DNA from: Paractinoplanes rishiriensis
GTDB lineage: Bacteria > Actinomycetota > Actinomycetes > Mycobacteriales > Micromonosporaceae
DNA: 40,450 bases
Reading direction: 5' to 3'
NCBI RefSeq assembly: GCF_016862375.1
Contig: NZ_BOMV01000029.1
Span: forward strand, 1 to 40,450
How positions within the stretch are numbered: position 1 is the stretch's first letter; each line of letters starts with the position of its first letter. The notes beneath the pieces are model-generated. The model ran no database searches, was not told the DNA's origin, and was given only the letters and a program-made list of their open reading frames with translations. Made by a program: the position numbers and the translations under genes. Shown in pieces: positions 7,713-16,424 of the stretch.

Positions 7713-10017
7713 AGCCGCCGTTCCCGCCGGCGCCGTTCTCGCCGGCGCTGTTCTCGCCGGTGCCGGGCTCCTCCGGTGCGGGGCGGGCGAGGGTGGCGAC
7801 CTCGGCGTGGACCGCGTCGGCCTGCGGCAGGCCCAGGTCGCGGTAGCCCGCCAACGCCCGTTGGTAGTGGTCCCAGGCAAAGACGGCGAAGCCCAGGTCG
7901 TGGTGGGCCCGGCCGAGTCCGGCGTGTGCCCGGGCCTGCTCGTCGGGGAGGTTGGCGCCGGTGGCCACCGACAGGGCGGCGCTGTGGTGGGTGGCGGCGT
8001 CGGCCGGGTAGCCCGCGTGCCGGGAGGCCTCGCCCAGGCCGTTCAGCGCGGAGGCCTCGCCGTCCGGCTCGCCGATCTCGCGGAACAACGCCAGGGCCCG
8101 CTGCTGATATGCGGCGGCGGCGGAGAAGTCGCCCAACCGCTCCCTGATCTCGCCCAGGTTGGTCAGCGCGCCCGCCACGCCGCTGCGATCACCCACCTGC
8201 TCGTGCAGGGCTAGCGCGCGGAGCTGGTAATCGGCCGCTTCGGGATAGAAACCGTGCCGCGCCTCGACCTCGCCGAGGTTGCTCAGCGCGCGCGCCTCGC
8301 CGAGGAGGTCGCCCACGTCCCGGAACAGCGTCAGCGCCCGATGCAGCCTGGTGGTCGCCTCGTCGAGCCGGCCGAGCCGGTGGTAGACCGTGCCGATGCC
8401 CAGCTGGGCGGACGCCTCACCGGCCGGGTCGCCGGCCCGCCGGGCGGCGTCGCTGGCACACTCGCCCACGGTCAGCGCGTCGGTGTAGTGCCCGCCCTGC
8501 AGGTAGCGGAACAGCGTGCTGCTCAACCGCACCGCCTGGTCGGCTCGGCCCTGGGCGGCGCACTGCAGCACGGTCGCGACCAGGCTGGCGCGCTCGGCGT
8601 CCAGCCAGGCCCGGGCGGCGTCGGGAGTGGTTACGTCGGGTGCCGACGGCGGCGGCGGTGCGGTCCGCGGGCGGCGGACCGCCTGCTCCGGATAGAGGGT
8701 GTCGGTCGCCGCCGTGGCCATCGACAGGTAGTGCCGCCGGAGCCGGTCCAGCGCCGGACCGGTGTGGTCGCCGGCGTCGGTGGCGAGATGCGCGGCGTAG
8801 GCGTGCAGCAGATCGTGGATGCCGTAACGCTCCGCGCCGACCCGGTGAATCAGGTGTGCCCGGGTCAGCTCGCGGAGAATTCGCCGCGCGTGCGCCAGGT
8901 CGAGCCGGGCCGTCGCGGCGACCGCGTGCACGTCGAAATGCGGCCCGGGATGCAGCCCCAGCAGCCGGAACGTCCGCGCCGCCGGCTCCGTGAGGGCACG
9001 GACCGACCAGGAGAAAACGGTGGTCACCGCCGACCGCGGGTCGCCGCCGGGATCCAGCAGGCCGAGCCGCCGCCGGTCGGACAGCTCGGCCACCAGGGCG
9101 GCCAGCGAGCCGTCCGGCCGCCCGGCGGCCAGCTCGGCGGCGATCCGTAACGCCAGCGGAAGCCCGGCGCACCGGGACACCAGCTCGGCGGCGGCCGCCG
9201 GCTCGGTGTCGACGCGGGGGCCGACGAGCCGGCGCAGCAGAGCGGTCGCGTCGGCGCCCGGCAGCGGGTCCAGCACCAGCCGGTGGGCCCCCTCCCGCGC
9301 CACCAGCCCGGGCATGCTGTCCCGGCTGGTCACCAGGACCACGCACCGGCCGGCGCCGGGCAACAGCGGGCGGGCCTGCTCGACCGTCCCGGCGTTGTCC
9401 AGCAGGACCAGCATCCGCCGGTTGGCGAGCCTGGTGCGGTAGGCCGCGGCGCGCTCGTCCAGGCCGACCGGGATCTCGTCCATCGGTACCCCCAGCGCGG
9501 ACAGCAGCCGGGTCAGCGCCTCGCCCGGGTCGACCGGCCGGTCCGGGTCGTAGCCGCGCAGGTCCAGGTAGAGCTGGCCGTCCGGGAAACGCTTCCGGCG
9601 GCGATGAGCCCAGCGTACGGCCAGCGCGGTCTTGCCCACGCCGGCCGTGCCGGCCACCGCGCAGATCACCGCGGTGCTGCGTCCGTCGGCAGCGAGCAGG
9701 GCGTCGAGGCGGTCCAGCTCGGCGGCGCGACCGGTGAAGCCGGCCACCTCGGTCGGCAGCTGCGCGGGCGTCACCGGGCCGGCGGCACCGATCGGTGGGA
9801 GGCCGGCGCCGCTGGCGGCCCGGAAGAATCTCGCCCGGGACGCGCCGTCCAGGCCGAACCCGTCGGCCAGGCGGCGCGCGGAAGCCTGCCGCGGCGCGGT
9901 CACCCGGCCCGCTTCCAGCTCCCGGATCGTGCGTGCGCTGACTCCGGTGCGAGCGGCCAGTTCCTCCTGTGTCAGGCCCGCTCGTCGCCGGTATTCGCCC
10001 ACAAGCTGTCCGAACAT
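7690..10017 (-). CDS. STAND-class regulator: HTH, NB-ARC ATPase, TPR repeats
   Basis: 775 residues. An XRE-type helix-turn-helix occupies residues 5-60 (RRAGLTQEELAARTGVSART). An NB-ARC NTPase follows, with Walker A GTAGVGKT at 123-130, a Walker B-like RRMLVLLDNA near 205, VLVTSRD and GLPLALRIAAEL. The C-terminal third holds tandem tetratricopeptide repeats (ALSNLGEVEARHGFYPEAAD-like units, about 500-740). Such proteins are ATP-dependent switch regulators, often tied to antibiotic or secondary-metabolite genes in actinomycetes. It is divergent from the terpene operon with 186 bases between them, so it is the best candidate regulator of that cluster. The last residues are a Gly/Asn/Glu tail made by a 15-bp tandem repeat. 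Confidence 0.9.
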   Translation of the reverse strand: MFGQLVGEYRRRAGLTQEELAARTGVSARTIRELEAGRVTAPRQASARRLADGFGLDGASRARFFRAASGAGLPPIGAAGPVTPAQLPTEVAGFTGRAAELDRLDALLAADGRSTAVICAVAGTAGVGKTALAVRWAHRRRKRFPDGQLYLDLRGYDPDRPVDPGEALTRLLSALGVPMDEIPVGLDERAAAYRTRLANRRMLVLLDNAGTVEQARPLLPGAGRCVVLVTSRDSMPGLVAREGAHRLVLDPLPGADATALLRRLVGPRVDTEPAAAAELVSRCAGLPLALRIAAELAAGRPDGSLAALVAELSDRRRLGLLDPGGDPRSAVTTVFSWSVRALTEPAARTFRLLGLHPGPHFDVHAVAATARLDLAHARRILRELTRAHLIHRVGAERYGIHDLLHAYAAHLATDAGDHTGPALDRLRRHYLSMATAATDTLYPEQAVRRPRTAPPPPSAPDVTTPDAARAWLDAERASLVATVLQCAAQGRADQAVRLSSTLFRYLQGGHYTDALTVGECASDAARRAGDPAGEASAQLGIGTVYHRLGRLDEATTRLHRALTLFRDVGDLLGEARALSNLGEVEARHGFYPEAADYQLRALALHEQVGDRSGVAGALTNLGEIRERLGDFSAAAAYQQRALALFREIGEPDGEASALNGLGEASRHAGYPADAATHHSAALSVATGANLPDEQARAHAGLGRAHHDLGFAVFAWDHYQRALAGYRDLGLPQADAVHAEVATLARPAPEEPGTGENSAGENGAGGNGGSSLSAPG
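7720..7764 (-). repeat. 15-bp tandem repeat (3 units) in the STAND gene tail
   Basis: Units at 7720-7734, 7735-7749 and 7750-7764 differ by one to three bases and encode a GEN/AG-rich tail. It is probably a slippage product at a disordered C-terminus. Confidence 0.7.
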
Positions 10018-10037
10018 GCGCCCCCCCAGCGCTTGAC

Positions 10038-10053
10038 GTCAGCACAGTCTGAC
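10038..10053. promoter_or_regulatory. Inverted repeat GTCAG-N6-CTGAC in divergent promoter
   Basis: A perfect 5+6+5 inverted repeat 21 bases upstream of the STAND regulator start, in the 186-base gap shared with the terpene operon. A related CTGAC follows on the same face. It could be a binding site for the regulator's XRE domain. No clear -35/-10 pair was assigned. Confidence 0.4.
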
Positions 10054-10203
10054 AGCGAGTTGACCTCCGCGCTGCCCTGCCGGTGGCGCCCCGGCCGGCC
10101 GGGCTTCCGGCGAACTGCCGTTCAGTTGCCGTTTGCCTGCCTGGTGACCGGCGGCCATCTCCGTCCAGAGTGGAGCAGCCGAGAATAGAAAAGGTGAGCT
10201 GAC

Positions 10204-11589
10204 ATGAAGCCGGCCCCGCCGTTACCGCGCCACACGTCCCGCCTCGGCGTATCCAGCGCGCTGGCCTTCCGCCGCAACCCCCTCGGCTTCCTCGGCACCG
10301 GGGTGGACGACTGCGGTGACGTCTACCGGTTCAGCCTGCTCGGCCTGCCGGTCGTGCTGGTCAACCATCCCGACTACATTCAGCACGTCCTGGTCGAGAA
10401 CGGCGAGAACTACGACAAGAACGCGGTCCTCTTCCGGATCGTCCGGCCGGTGCTGCGCCAGGGACTGATCGGCAACGCCGACATCGAGCTCTGGCGTCGC
10501 CAGCGGCGGATGATGGCGCCGCACTTCACCCCCCGCACGGTGCAGCGGTTCGCGGAGTTCATGACCGAGGAGACCGAGCTGACCGCCCGCCAGTGGCGGC
10601 CCGGGAGCATCGTCGACCTGACCGACGCCATCGGCCAGCTGGCGCTGCGCATCGTGAACCGGTCGCTGTTCAGCGCGGCCGTCGGACCCCGGGCGCGTGC
10701 CTTCGAGGAGGCGTTCGGTGAAGCGAACACGATCCTCGGCCGCTACTTCCGGTTCCCGTTCCCGCCGCTGTCGGTGCCGACCCGGGCGCATCGGCGGTTG
10801 CGCTCGGCGATCGCCCGGATGGACGACTTCGTCGCGACGTCGGTCCGCGAGCGGGTCGAGGCGGGCGCCCGGGCCGACGATCGGGCCGACCTGCTGACGC
10901 TGCTGCTCAACAGCGTGGACGACGACCGGGCGATGGACGCCCAGCAACTGCACGACGAGGTCCTGAACCTCTGCATCGGCGCCTACGAGACGACCACGAA
11001 CACGCTTGCCTGGGCGTTCTATCTGCTGGCCCGGCATCCGGAGGTCGAGGCCGCGGTGCACGCCGAGGTCGACACCGTGCTGGGTGGTCGTACGCCGGAA
11101 TTCGCCGATCTGGCCAACCTGCCGTACATCCGGATGGTCGTGGACGAGACCCTGCGGCTCTACTCGCCGGCCTATCAGTTCATGCGACGGGCGCGGAAGC
11201 CGGACGAGATCGGGGGCCACCGGATTCCGGCCGGTACCAACGTTTTGATCAACAGCTATCTGCTGCACCGGCATCCGGATTTCTGGCCCGACGCGGAGCG
11301 GTTCGACCCGACCCGGTTCAGTCCCGAGCGGGTGGCGGAACGCCCGAAACACGCGTACGTGCCGTTCGGCAGCGGTCAGCGCGTGTGCATCGGCAAACAC
11401 TTCGCCCTCACCGAGCTGACGCTGGTGCTGGCGACCATCGCCCAGCACCACCGGTTCGTGGCGCCCTACGAGCCGTTCGAGATCAGCCCGGACCCGCTGA
11501 TCACATTGCATCCCAAGGGCGGCGTGCACCTGCGGGTGCTGCCGCGCGAGTCCGGCCGCACGGCCGATCCGGAAGGGGCGCCCCGGTGA
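10204..11589 (+). CDS. Cytochrome P450 of the terpene operon
   Basis: 461 residues, a soluble bacterial P450 with no membrane anchor. Seen in order: C-helix WRRQRRMMAPHF (97-108), I-helix oxygen-activation stretch GAYETTTNT (259-267), K-helix ExxR at E315-R318 (ETLRLYSP), and the heme loop FGSGQRVCIG (388-397) with Cys395 as the iron ligand. It uses external electron donors, and no ferredoxin or reductase gene is adjacent. A ribosome site (AAAGGTGAG) precedes the ATG. It is the first gene of a three-gene operon and its stop overlaps the terpene synthase GTG (GTGA, 11586-11589). The likely role is oxidation of the terpene hydrocarbon; substrate and site of oxidation are unknown. Confidence 0.95.
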   Translation: MKPAPPLPRHTSRLGVSSALAFRRNPLGFLGTGVDDCGDVYRFSLLGLPVVLVNHPDYIQHVLVENGENYDKNAVLFRIVRPVLRQGLIGNADIELWRRQRRMMAPHFTPRTVQRFAEFMTEETELTARQWRPGSIVDLTDAIGQLALRIVNRSLFSAAVGPRARAFEEAFGEANTILGRYFRFPFPPLSVPTRAHRRLRSAIARMDDFVATSVRERVEAGARADDRADLLTLLLNSVDDDRAMDAQQLHDEVLNLCIGAYETTTNTLAWAFYLLARHPEVEAAVHAEVDTVLGGRTPEFADLANLPYIRMVVDETLRLYSPAYQFMRRARKPDEIGGHRIPAGTNVLINSYLLHRHPDFWPDAERFDPTRFSPERVAERPKHAYVPFGSGQRVCIGKHFALTELTLVLATIAQHHRFVAPYEPFEISPDPLITLHPKGGVHLRVLPRESGRTADPEGAPR

Positions 11590-12575
11590 CCGACGAACCC
11601 CTCGACATCGACTGCCCGTTCCCCGGTGCGGTCAACCCGCACGTGTCGTTCGCGCGCGAGCACCTCGCCTCCTGGGTCCGGAACCTCGGCCTGGTCCGGG
11701 AGACTCCGGCGCTCCGGCGGTTCGACCGCGCGGATTTCGCGTGGTTCGCCGCCGTGGTTCATCCGTCCGCGGACGCCCGGCGCTGCGCCCTCGTCGCGCA
11801 GTGGTTCGCCTGGCTGTTCCTGATCGACGATCAGCTCGATGACGGCGTCTTCGGCACCGACCTGACCGCGGGCCGCAAGATGCGCCAGGAGATGAGCGCG
11901 GTGCTGCGCGGGGCGGAGCCCGATTCGCCGGCACTGGTGGCCCTCGCCGATCTGTGGACCCGTACCTCCGCCGGCACCAGCGCCGCCTGGCGTGCCCGCT
12001 TCGCCGGCCACCTGGACGAATGCCTGCGCCAGGCGACCGAGTGGGAGGCTGCCAACCGCGTGCGGCAGGTGGTGCCGGACGAGCGGACGTACATCCGCAA
12101 TCGCCGGCACACCGGCGCCATCTACGTCTGCATGGACCTGATCGAGATCGTCGAGGGCGTGGAACTGGCGCCGGAGGTGGTCGCCTCGGCCGACTTCGCA
12201 GCGGCGCTCGACGCCGCCTGCAACGTGGTGTGCTGGACCAACGATTTCTACTCGCTGGAGAAGGAACGCGCGCACGGGGAGGTGCACAACCTCGTCTACC
12301 TGGTGGAGCACCACCGCCGCTGGCCGTCGTCGGCGGCCCGGCAGCACGTCCGCGCCGAGACAGCGGCCGAGACGGCACGTTACGTCCGACACGAGCGGGA
12401 GCTGCTCCACCGGCGTCCCGCGCACGCTGCGGTGCTGACCCGGGTGACCGCCGGTATGCGGTCCTGGATCACCGGCAACAACCTGTGGTCGCGGCGCACC
12501 CACCGGTACACCGCGGAGGCCCTGCGCTCGCCGGAGAACTATCTCGAGGCGACGCTGCTGGGCAACGGGTCATGA
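11586..12575 (+). CDS. Class I terpene synthase (cyclase)
   Basis: 329 residues, the usual size of single-domain bacterial class I terpene cyclases, which ionise a prenyl diphosphate with Mg2+ and cyclise it. Seen: acidic motif DDQLDD at 81-86, the NSE triad NDFYSLEKE (N219, S223, E227), diphosphate-contact arginines near 171-174 (RNRR), and the C-terminal RY pair at 307-308. All key residues are present. The GTG at 11586 overlaps the P450 stop, and the gene ends in an ATGA overlap with the prenyl synthase, so the three products are probably made together. It does not look like geosmin synthase (two domains, over 700 residues). The co-encoded C20-type prenyl synthase suggests a diterpene, but a sesquiterpene is not excluded. 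Confidence 0.93.
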   Translation: MTDEPLDIDCPFPGAVNPHVSFAREHLASWVRNLGLVRETPALRRFDRADFAWFAAVVHPSADARRCALVAQWFAWLFLIDDQLDDGVFGTDLTAGRKMRQEMSAVLRGAEPDSPALVALADLWTRTSAGTSAAWRARFAGHLDECLRQATEWEAANRVRQVVPDERTYIRNRRHTGAIYVCMDLIEIVEGVELAPEVVASADFAAALDAACNVVCWTNDFYSLEKERAHGEVHNLVYLVEHHRRWPSSAARQHVRAETAAETARYVRHERELLHRRPAHAAVLTRVTAGMRSWITGNNLWSRRTHRYTAEALRSPENYLEATLLGNGS

Positions 12576-13615
12576 CCGTCGCGCTGTCCCGGAGCGACCG
12601 CGACCGCGCGCTGGGCCTGCTCGCGGTCGCTCGCCGGCGGCTGCAACCGCATCTGCGGCTGGCGGTCTCGAGTCTCACCGGCCCGAGCCGGACGGTGGCC
12701 TACTACCACCTGGGCTGGGCCGACCGCGACGGTGCTCCGGCCGACCGGCGCAGCGGCAAAATGCTGCGCGGCGCCCTGGCCATCGCCTGCGCACAGGCTG
12801 CGGGTGGCCGGGCGGCCGATGCGTTCGACGCGGCGACCGCCGTGGAGCTGGTGCACAACTTCTCGCTGCTGCACGACGACGTGATGGACGAGGACACCAC
12901 CCGCCGGGGCGTGCCGACCGCCTGGTCGGTGTTCGGCCGGGCGCAGGCGGTACTGGCCGGTGATGCCCTGCTCACCCTGGCCTTCGCCGTGCTCGCCAAG
13001 AACACTCGTGAGGCGCGGAGCGTGCCGCTCGTGCACGAGTTGTGCGTCGCGATGCTCGGCCTCGTCGAGGGCCAGGGTGCCGACCTGGAATTCGAGCGGC
13101 GCACCGGCATCGGCACGGCGGAGTGCCTGGCGATGAGCGCTGCCAAGACCGGGGCGCTGATCGCCGCGGCCTGTGCGATGGGGGCGATCACGGCCGGTGC
13201 GCCACCGGCCACCGTGACCGGTCTCCGCGAGTTCGGGCTGCAGCTCGGCGTCGCCTTCCAGATCGCGGACGACCTGATCGGTCTGCGGGGCGACCCGGCG
13301 GTCAGCGGCAAGCCGGTCGGCGCCGACGTCGCCCGCCGCAAGATGACCCTCCCGGTGGTGGCGGCGATCGGCGCCGACCACCCGGCGGCGGCCCGCCTCG
13401 AAGCGGTCTACCGGGACCACCGGCCACTGTCACCCGAGGAGATCCACGACGTGACCGGGCTGATCGAGCGCCTCGGCGGAGGCGCGTCGGCCCAGGCGGA
13501 GATGGCCCGCCGGAGCCACCTGGCGGAGGCGGCCCTGGCATCGCTCCCGCTCGACGCCCGGATCGCCGAGGACCTGCGGGCCGTTCTCCGGATGGCGGTG
13601 GACCGGGACCACTGA
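12572..13615 (+). CDS. Polyprenyl diphosphate synthase, GGPP type predicted
   Basis: 347 residues of the trans-isoprenyl diphosphate synthase family, which adds isopentenyl diphosphate units to an allylic primer. First Asp-rich motif: DDVMDED starting at D102. Second: DDLIGLRGD at D233-D234. Also present are GKPVGADVARRKMTLP and the RRG after the first motif. Chain-length clues: no two-residue insertion in the first motif and an aromatic residue (Phe97) five positions before it, the pattern of type I geranylgeranyl (C20) synthases. The second motif has Gly where many family members have Asp. The ATG at 12572 overlaps the terpene synthase stop; reading upstream in the same frame only shadows that gene. 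It most likely supplies the cyclase with its substrate. Confidence 0.92.
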   Translation: MTVALSRSDRDRALGLLAVARRRLQPHLRLAVSSLTGPSRTVAYYHLGWADRDGAPADRRSGKMLRGALAIACAQAAGGRAADAFDAATAVELVHNFSLLHDDVMDEDTTRRGVPTAWSVFGRAQAVLAGDALLTLAFAVLAKNTREARSVPLVHELCVAMLGLVEGQGADLEFERRTGIGTAECLAMSAAKTGALIAAACAMGAITAGAPPATVTGLREFGLQLGVAFQIADDLIGLRGDPAVSGKPVGADVARRKMTLPVVAAIGADHPAAARLEAVYRDHRPLSPEEIHDVTGLIERLGGGASAQAEMARRSHLAEAALASLPLDARIAEDLRAVLRMAVDRDH

Positions 13616-13653
13616 CTCCAGGGCAGCTCGGAGCGTTCCCGCCAATATCGGTC

Positions 13654-13743
13654 GCGCGGGGCCGGCAGGCCGGCGGCGCGGCCCAGGTTGAGGTAGCCCG
13701 GGCGGCCGCCCGCGGCCAGTCCGAGCCCGATCCGGGCGGTCAC
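13654..13743 (-). pseudogene. N-terminal remnant of an aldo/keto reductase
   Basis: A GTG at 13743 overlaps the ROK gene stop (GTGA) and opens VTARIGLGLAAGGRPGYLNL, which resembles the first strand of an aldo/keto reductase subfamily (RIGLGLAALGRPGYINLG-like starts). Similarity stops about 30 residues in; the frame then only shadows the opposite prenyl synthase gene. The rest of the enzyme is absent, so this looks like the stump left after deletion or rearrangement. The assignment rests on a short recalled motif. Confidence 0.45.
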
Positions 13744-14960
13744 GACGGGCTCAGTGTGCGGGCGTCCGTGCCGATCGCGGACAGGAAGCCCTCCAGCGCG
13801 AACGTCGCGGCGCCCAGGCTCACCGGGTTGCCGGCGATCTGGCAGATCGTGATCTCGGTGTGCGCCAGCGGCCGGCGCAGGGCGTGCTGGGCCACCAGCG
13901 GCCGGGCGTGCTCCAGCAGCGGCTCGCCCAGCCGGGCGGCGACCCAGCTGGACAGCACCACGACCTCGGGGTTGGTCATGTTGATCAGGTCGGCGATGGC
14001 GACCGCCAGGTAGCGGGCGGTCTCGGCGACCACCGCGACCGCGACCGGGTCGCCCGCGCGGTAGGCGGCGGCCAGCGCGTCGATGGTCGCGGTCTGGTCG
14101 TCCTCGTGCAGCAGCGGGCTGTCCGGGGCGAGCTCGCGCAGCTGCGTCATGATCCCGGGCGCGCCCACGTACGCCTCCACGCAGCCCCGGCTGCCGCAGC
14201 GGCACGGCCGTCCGTCCATCACCAGCGTGGTGTGGCCCCACTCGCCGGCGCTGTTGGTGGCGCCGCGGTAGAGCTGCCCGTGAAACGCCAGACCGGCCCC
14301 GATGCCGGTGCCCAGGGTGAGCACGGCGACGTCGTCCCGGCCGCGGCCGGCGCCGAACCACAGCTCGGCCACCACGCCGGCGCGCAGCGGGTTGTCCAGA
14401 TAGAGCGGCACGTCCAGGGAGGCCGCCAGCTGGTCGCGCAGCGGCACGTCGTGCCAGTCCCAGTTCGGGGCGAACACCGAGACGCCGCCGTCCCGGTCGA
14501 CCTGGCCGGGCACGCTCACCCCGACGCCGAGCAGCTGGGCGTCGTCCACGCCGGCCTGGCTCAGCACCGTGCGCAGGCTGGAGACGATGTGCGCGACCAC
14601 CGGCTCGGGGTGGCTCTCCTGCGACGGGTGCAGCTCCTCCTCGACGCTGGCCAGCACCCGGAAGGCCGCGTCGAAGAGCTCCACGTGCACGTACGTCTCA
14701 GCCACGTCGACGCCGGCCAGCACCCCGCCGGCGCGGTGCACCGCGACCAGGCCGCGCGGCCGCCCCCCGTTCGAGTCCTGGAATCCGACCTCCTCGAGCA
14801 GGCCCACCTGGAGCAGCTCGCCGACGAGGTTGGACACGGTGGCGAGGCTCAGCCCGGTGTCCGCGGCGATCTGCTGCCGCGCCGCGGTCCCGGCCGCGAT
14901 GATGTGCCGCAGCACCTCGAACCGGTTCGCGACCCGGATGTCCCGGGATGTGCGTTTCAC
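13740..14960 (-). CDS. ROK family transcriptional repressor (xylose-repressor like)
   Basis: About 406 residues. An N-terminal winged helix-turn-helix (RQQIAADTGLSLATVSNLVG) precedes a ROK sugar-kinase-like domain with the DxGxT-equivalent VLAGVDVAETYVHVEL, TLGTGIGAGL, and the zinc signature CRCGSRGCVEAYVG. The GTG at 14960 (protein beginning MKRTSRD) is preferred because GGCGAGG lies 8 bases upstream; a TTG at 14993 and a GTG at 14969 are alternatives with poorer spacing. It is divergent from the GH10 xylanase gene, which fits repression of xylan use with xylose or a xylo-oligosaccharide as inducer. Confidence 0.88.
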   Translation of the reverse strand: MKRTSRDIRVANRFEVLRHIIAAGTAARQQIAADTGLSLATVSNLVGELLQVGLLEEVGFQDSNGGRPRGLVAVHRAGGVLAGVDVAETYVHVELFDAAFRVLASVEEELHPSQESHPEPVVAHIVSSLRTVLSQAGVDDAQLLGVGVSVPGQVDRDGGVSVFAPNWDWHDVPLRDQLAASLDVPLYLDNPLRAGVVAELWFGAGRGRDDVAVLTLGTGIGAGLAFHGQLYRGATNSAGEWGHTTLVMDGRPCRCGSRGCVEAYVGAPGIMTQLRELAPDSPLLHEDDQTATIDALAAAYRAGDPVAVAVVAETARYLAVAIADLINMTNPEVVVLSSWVAARLGEPLLEHARPLVAQHALRRPLAHTEITICQIAGNPVSLGAATFALEGFLSAIGTDARTLSPS

Positions 14961-14995
14961 GGTGTTCACCTCGCCGACTGAGAGCTCCGCCAACC

Positions 14996-15006
14996 CTTAG
15001 TCTAAG
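14996..15006. promoter_or_regulatory. Palindrome CTTAG-T-CTAAG, candidate ROK operator
   Basis: A perfect inverted repeat in the ROK/xylanase divergent gap. Farther on, the related AACTTACG (around 15072) and AAGTTACG (around 15092) may also belong to the control region. Function is inferred from position. Confidence 0.4.
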
Positions 15007-15131
15007 TTCCTTCTCCGCTCCGGCTTGATCGGGAACGCCCCTGCGCATTGACGGTAGCCGCTGGTCCGCATAACTTACGTGGAGCATCCGGAAGTTACGA
15101 GCGTACCTCCGATGTCCTCTAAGGAGTCACC

Positions 15132-16232
15132 TTGCGTAAGACCACCCGTGCCGCCGTGGCCGTCCTCGCCGCGGCGGCACTTCTCAGCATTGGTGCCCAG
15201 CCGGTCCAGGCCGGCGGCGCCCACGGTAAAAAGCAGACGTTACGTTCCGCGGCTCCCCGAGACTTGCGAATCGGCACCGCGGTCGCCGGCGGCGGCCACC
15301 ACGTCGACCAGCCGTACCCCGATCCGTTCCCGAACGACAAGCAGTACCGGGCCGTGCTGGCCCACGAATTCAACTCCGCCTCGCCGGAGAATCAGATGAA
15401 GTGGGAGTTCATCCACCCCGAGCGCGACCGGTACAACTTCGGGCCGGCCGACGCGATCGTGAAGTTCGCCCGCAAGCACGGCCAGGCGGTCCGCGGGCAC
15501 ACCCTGCTATGGCACAGCCAGAATCCGGCGTGGCTGGAGCAGGGCACGTTCACCAAGGCCGAGCTGCGGTCCATTCTCAAGAAGCACATCTTCACGGTGG
15601 TCGGCCGGTACCGCGGCCAGATCCACCAGTGGGACGTCGCCAACGAGATCTTCGACGGCAACGGCGCCTACCGCCAGGAGAACATCTGGATCCGGGAGCT
15701 CGGCCCGGAGATCGTGGCGGACGCGTTCCGCTGGGCGCACCAGGCCGACCCGAAGGCCCAGCTGTTCCTCAACGACTACGGCGTGGAGTGGCCGGGCGTC
15801 AAGGTGGACGCGTACGAGGCGCTCGCCCGCCAGCTGCTCGCCGACCGGGTGCCGCTGCACGGCTTCGCCTCGCAGGCCCACCTGAGCATGCGCTACGGCG
15901 CGCCGGACCAGCTCCAGTCGGTGCTCCAGCGCTTCGACGACCTGGGCCTCTACACCGCGGTCACCGAGCTCGACGTCCGGATGGACCTGCCCGAGGGCGG
16001 TGTGCCGACCGAGGAGCAGCTGGCCACCCAGGCGCGGTACTACACGACCACGCTGAACGCCTGCCTGGCCGTCGACGACTGCAACTCGTTCACCCTCTGG
16101 GGTTTCACCGACAAGTACTCGTGGGTGCCGGTGTTCTTCCCGGCCGAGGGCGCCGCCACCGTGATGTGGGACGACTTCGGCCGTAAGCCGGCCTACTACG
16201 CCCTGCGCGACGCCCTGGCCGCCGCGCGCTGA
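15132..16232 (+). CDS. Secreted GH10 endo-1,4-beta-xylanase
   Basis: 366 residues. A signal peptide (basic start, Ala-rich core, PVQA near residue 27) exports a single GH10 catalytic barrel that cuts internal xylan bonds with retention. Seen: conserved ENQMKWEF (86-93), GHTLLWHSQNP (122-132), acid/base Glu172 in WDVANE, and nucleophile Glu279 in TELDVRM; also TLWGFTDKYSW near the end. No carbohydrate-binding module is attached. The TTG start at 15132 follows AAGGAG at a proper distance. It is divergent from a ROK repressor and followed by a perfect hairpin terminator, so it is a single-gene unit. Confidence 0.95.
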   Translation: MRKTTRAAVAVLAAAALLSIGAQPVQAGGAHGKKQTLRSAAPRDLRIGTAVAGGGHHVDQPYPDPFPNDKQYRAVLAHEFNSASPENQMKWEFIHPERDRYNFGPADAIVKFARKHGQAVRGHTLLWHSQNPAWLEQGTFTKAELRSILKKHIFTVVGRYRGQIHQWDVANEIFDGNGAYRQENIWIRELGPEIVADAFRWAHQADPKAQLFLNDYGVEWPGVKVDAYEALARQLLADRVPLHGFASQAHLSMRYGAPDQLQSVLQRFDDLGLYTAVTELDVRMDLPEGGVPTEEQLATQARYYTTTLNACLAVDDCNSFTLWGFTDKYSWVPVFFPAEGAATVMWDDFGRKPAYYALRDALAAAR

Positions 16233-16240
16233 CGCACCGG

Positions 16241-16272
16241 GCTCGGGGTGGTCAGTAGTGACCACCCCGAGC
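16241..16272 (+). terminator. Perfect hairpin terminator after the xylanase gene
   Basis: A 14-bp perfect stem (GCTCGGGGTGGTCA at 16241-16254 and its complement at 16259-16272) with a GTAG loop, 9 bases after the xylanase stop. There is no T-run, common for actinomycete terminators. Confidence 0.85.
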
Positions 16273-16424
16273 ACCTATTCCTGCCAGCCGCGGCGGGGGA
16301 TGCGCCTGCCCGACCTCGGCTGCGGCGTCGCCCGGTTGGCCGGGGCCACCCGGACGAACTCCGGTCGTCGACGAGCTCGATCTGCTGGTGCTGCGCTGAG
16401 ACCGTTTGCCTCTAATGTCTATGC

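Noticed and set aside
11586..12575. Geosmin or 2-methylisoborneol synthase
   Set aside because: The protein is single-domain and lacks the two-domain geosmin layout; no prenyl methyltransferase is adjacent as in 2-methylisoborneol operons.
16273..16424. Possible tail of a lost gene ending VVDELDLLVLR before the MBL gene
   Set aside because: Only a dozen residues look protein-like and upstream frames shift; too short to support.
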